29,701 nucleotides of DNA from Chara braunii. Lineage: Eukaryota; Streptophyta; Charophyceae; Charales; Characeae. The stretch covers positions 4,062,157 to 4,091,857 of the forward strand of contig BFEA01000052.1 in the NCBI GenBank assembly GCA_003427395.1, read 5' to 3'. The first letter of the stretch is position 1; every line of letters begins with the position of its first letter. Positions 29,235 through 29,701 of the stretch are shown piece after piece. Below the pieces are notes generated by a model, which did not search any database, was not told the origin of the DNA, and was given only the letters and a program-made list of their open reading frames with translations. Both the position numbers and the translations under genes were made by a program.

Positions 29235-29441
29235 AGATGCCCTGGTACTTCTGGCAATCATGTACCATAGTGCAAGCACCAGGGGCATGGTTCAAATTGT
29301 GTGCCCATTGACAGGGGCCTGCCACACAGTCCCGGGCATCAGAAGGGCAAGCCACAAATATCAGAAATTACAGGCGCAGCATGCAAATTATTGCAAGTTA
29401 TAGGGGCAAATCATATGTTTGCCTTTCATTTAATCTAAGGG
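29235..29441. other. Spacer between the two direct repeats
   Basis: Contains several AGGGGCA/GGGGCCTG-type words and AAATTACAGG / GTTATAGGGGCAAATCA phrases that echo the repeat edges, suggesting the repeat family is longer than the two matched blocks. No gene is seen. Confidence 0.4.
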
Positions 29442-29606
29442 GAAATCAGTGCTCTGGTCCTGTAATTTGCACTAATTTGCACTAATTTGCACGCCGCCAC
29501 TGTAATTGCTGATTTTTGCAGCACAGCCTTCTGACACCAGTTCAAATTTCTTGAATACCCATCACATTGTCTGCACCCCCCTATCCTTGCCAGTTCTACT
29601 TTCTCA
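29442..29606 (+). repeat. Dispersed direct repeat, copy 2, with internal triplication
   Basis: Second copy of 29092-29234, about 350 bp downstream. Here the word AATTTGCACT is repeated three times in tandem near 29465-29493 where copy 1 has it once, which explains the length difference. Confidence 0.9.
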
Positions 29607-29701
29607 TGTTATATACCCGATTGAACTTCAATCCACAACGAATTCACACGTTCCCATACACGCATGCAATTTCAGAGTAGACTCGAAGGAGGCAAATCCA
29701 C

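Overview
This is a repeat-dominated nuclear window from a eukaryote. A streptophyte (green alga or land plant) is most likely, and a charophyte alga would fit, but that is inference. The support is a chromodomain-bearing Ty3/gypsy element, LINEs with an APE endonuclease and a reverse-transcriptase zinc-binding module, a plant-like U6 snRNA sequence, short CCCTAAA-type telomeric words and hAT-like DNA transposons. No intact host protein gene could be recognised. Almost all convincing coding sequence belongs to decayed transposable elements, and no operons or bacterial features are present.

Layout. About 1-7728 is the leader, gag-pol and 3' LTR of one Ty3/gypsy chromovirus on the + strand; its 5' LTR is absent or outside the window. 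The body carries several stops and frameshifts plus an integrase deletion. 8095-9601 is a minisatellite of about 68 bp per unit, split by a 747-bp inverted-repeat element with an 8-bp target duplication. 9600-10590 holds a + strand LINE scrap in which the pre-RT linker appears joined to the C-terminal zinc module. 11330-12340 holds tRNA-like SINE heads and a U6 snRNA-like sequence. 13392-23562 is a minus-strand LINE (tail, zinc module, RT, endonuclease, ORF1), nearly complete but broken by frameshifts. It is interrupted at 17198-19608 by a non-autonomous hAT-like element, which itself contains two further inverted-repeat elements (17578-18328 and 18624-19251). 25039-25143 is a 105-bp foldback hairpin that abuts a second, related LINE ORF1 fragment (about 25144-26340, minus). 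The remainder (23563-25038 and 26470-29701) holds unrecognised ORFs, short direct duplications, polypyrimidine sequence and small hairpins.

How the parts relate. The window is best read as a stratigraphy of insertions. The hAT-like element hit the LINE in its endonuclease-RT linker, and two smaller inverted-repeat elements then hit the hAT-like element. A separate inverted-repeat element hit the minisatellite. Two of the four inserts (747 and 2411 bp) have a reconstructible empty site, which is unusually strong internal evidence. I found no convincing new functional system. The most notable material is the nested transposon architecture and the structured non-coding pieces.
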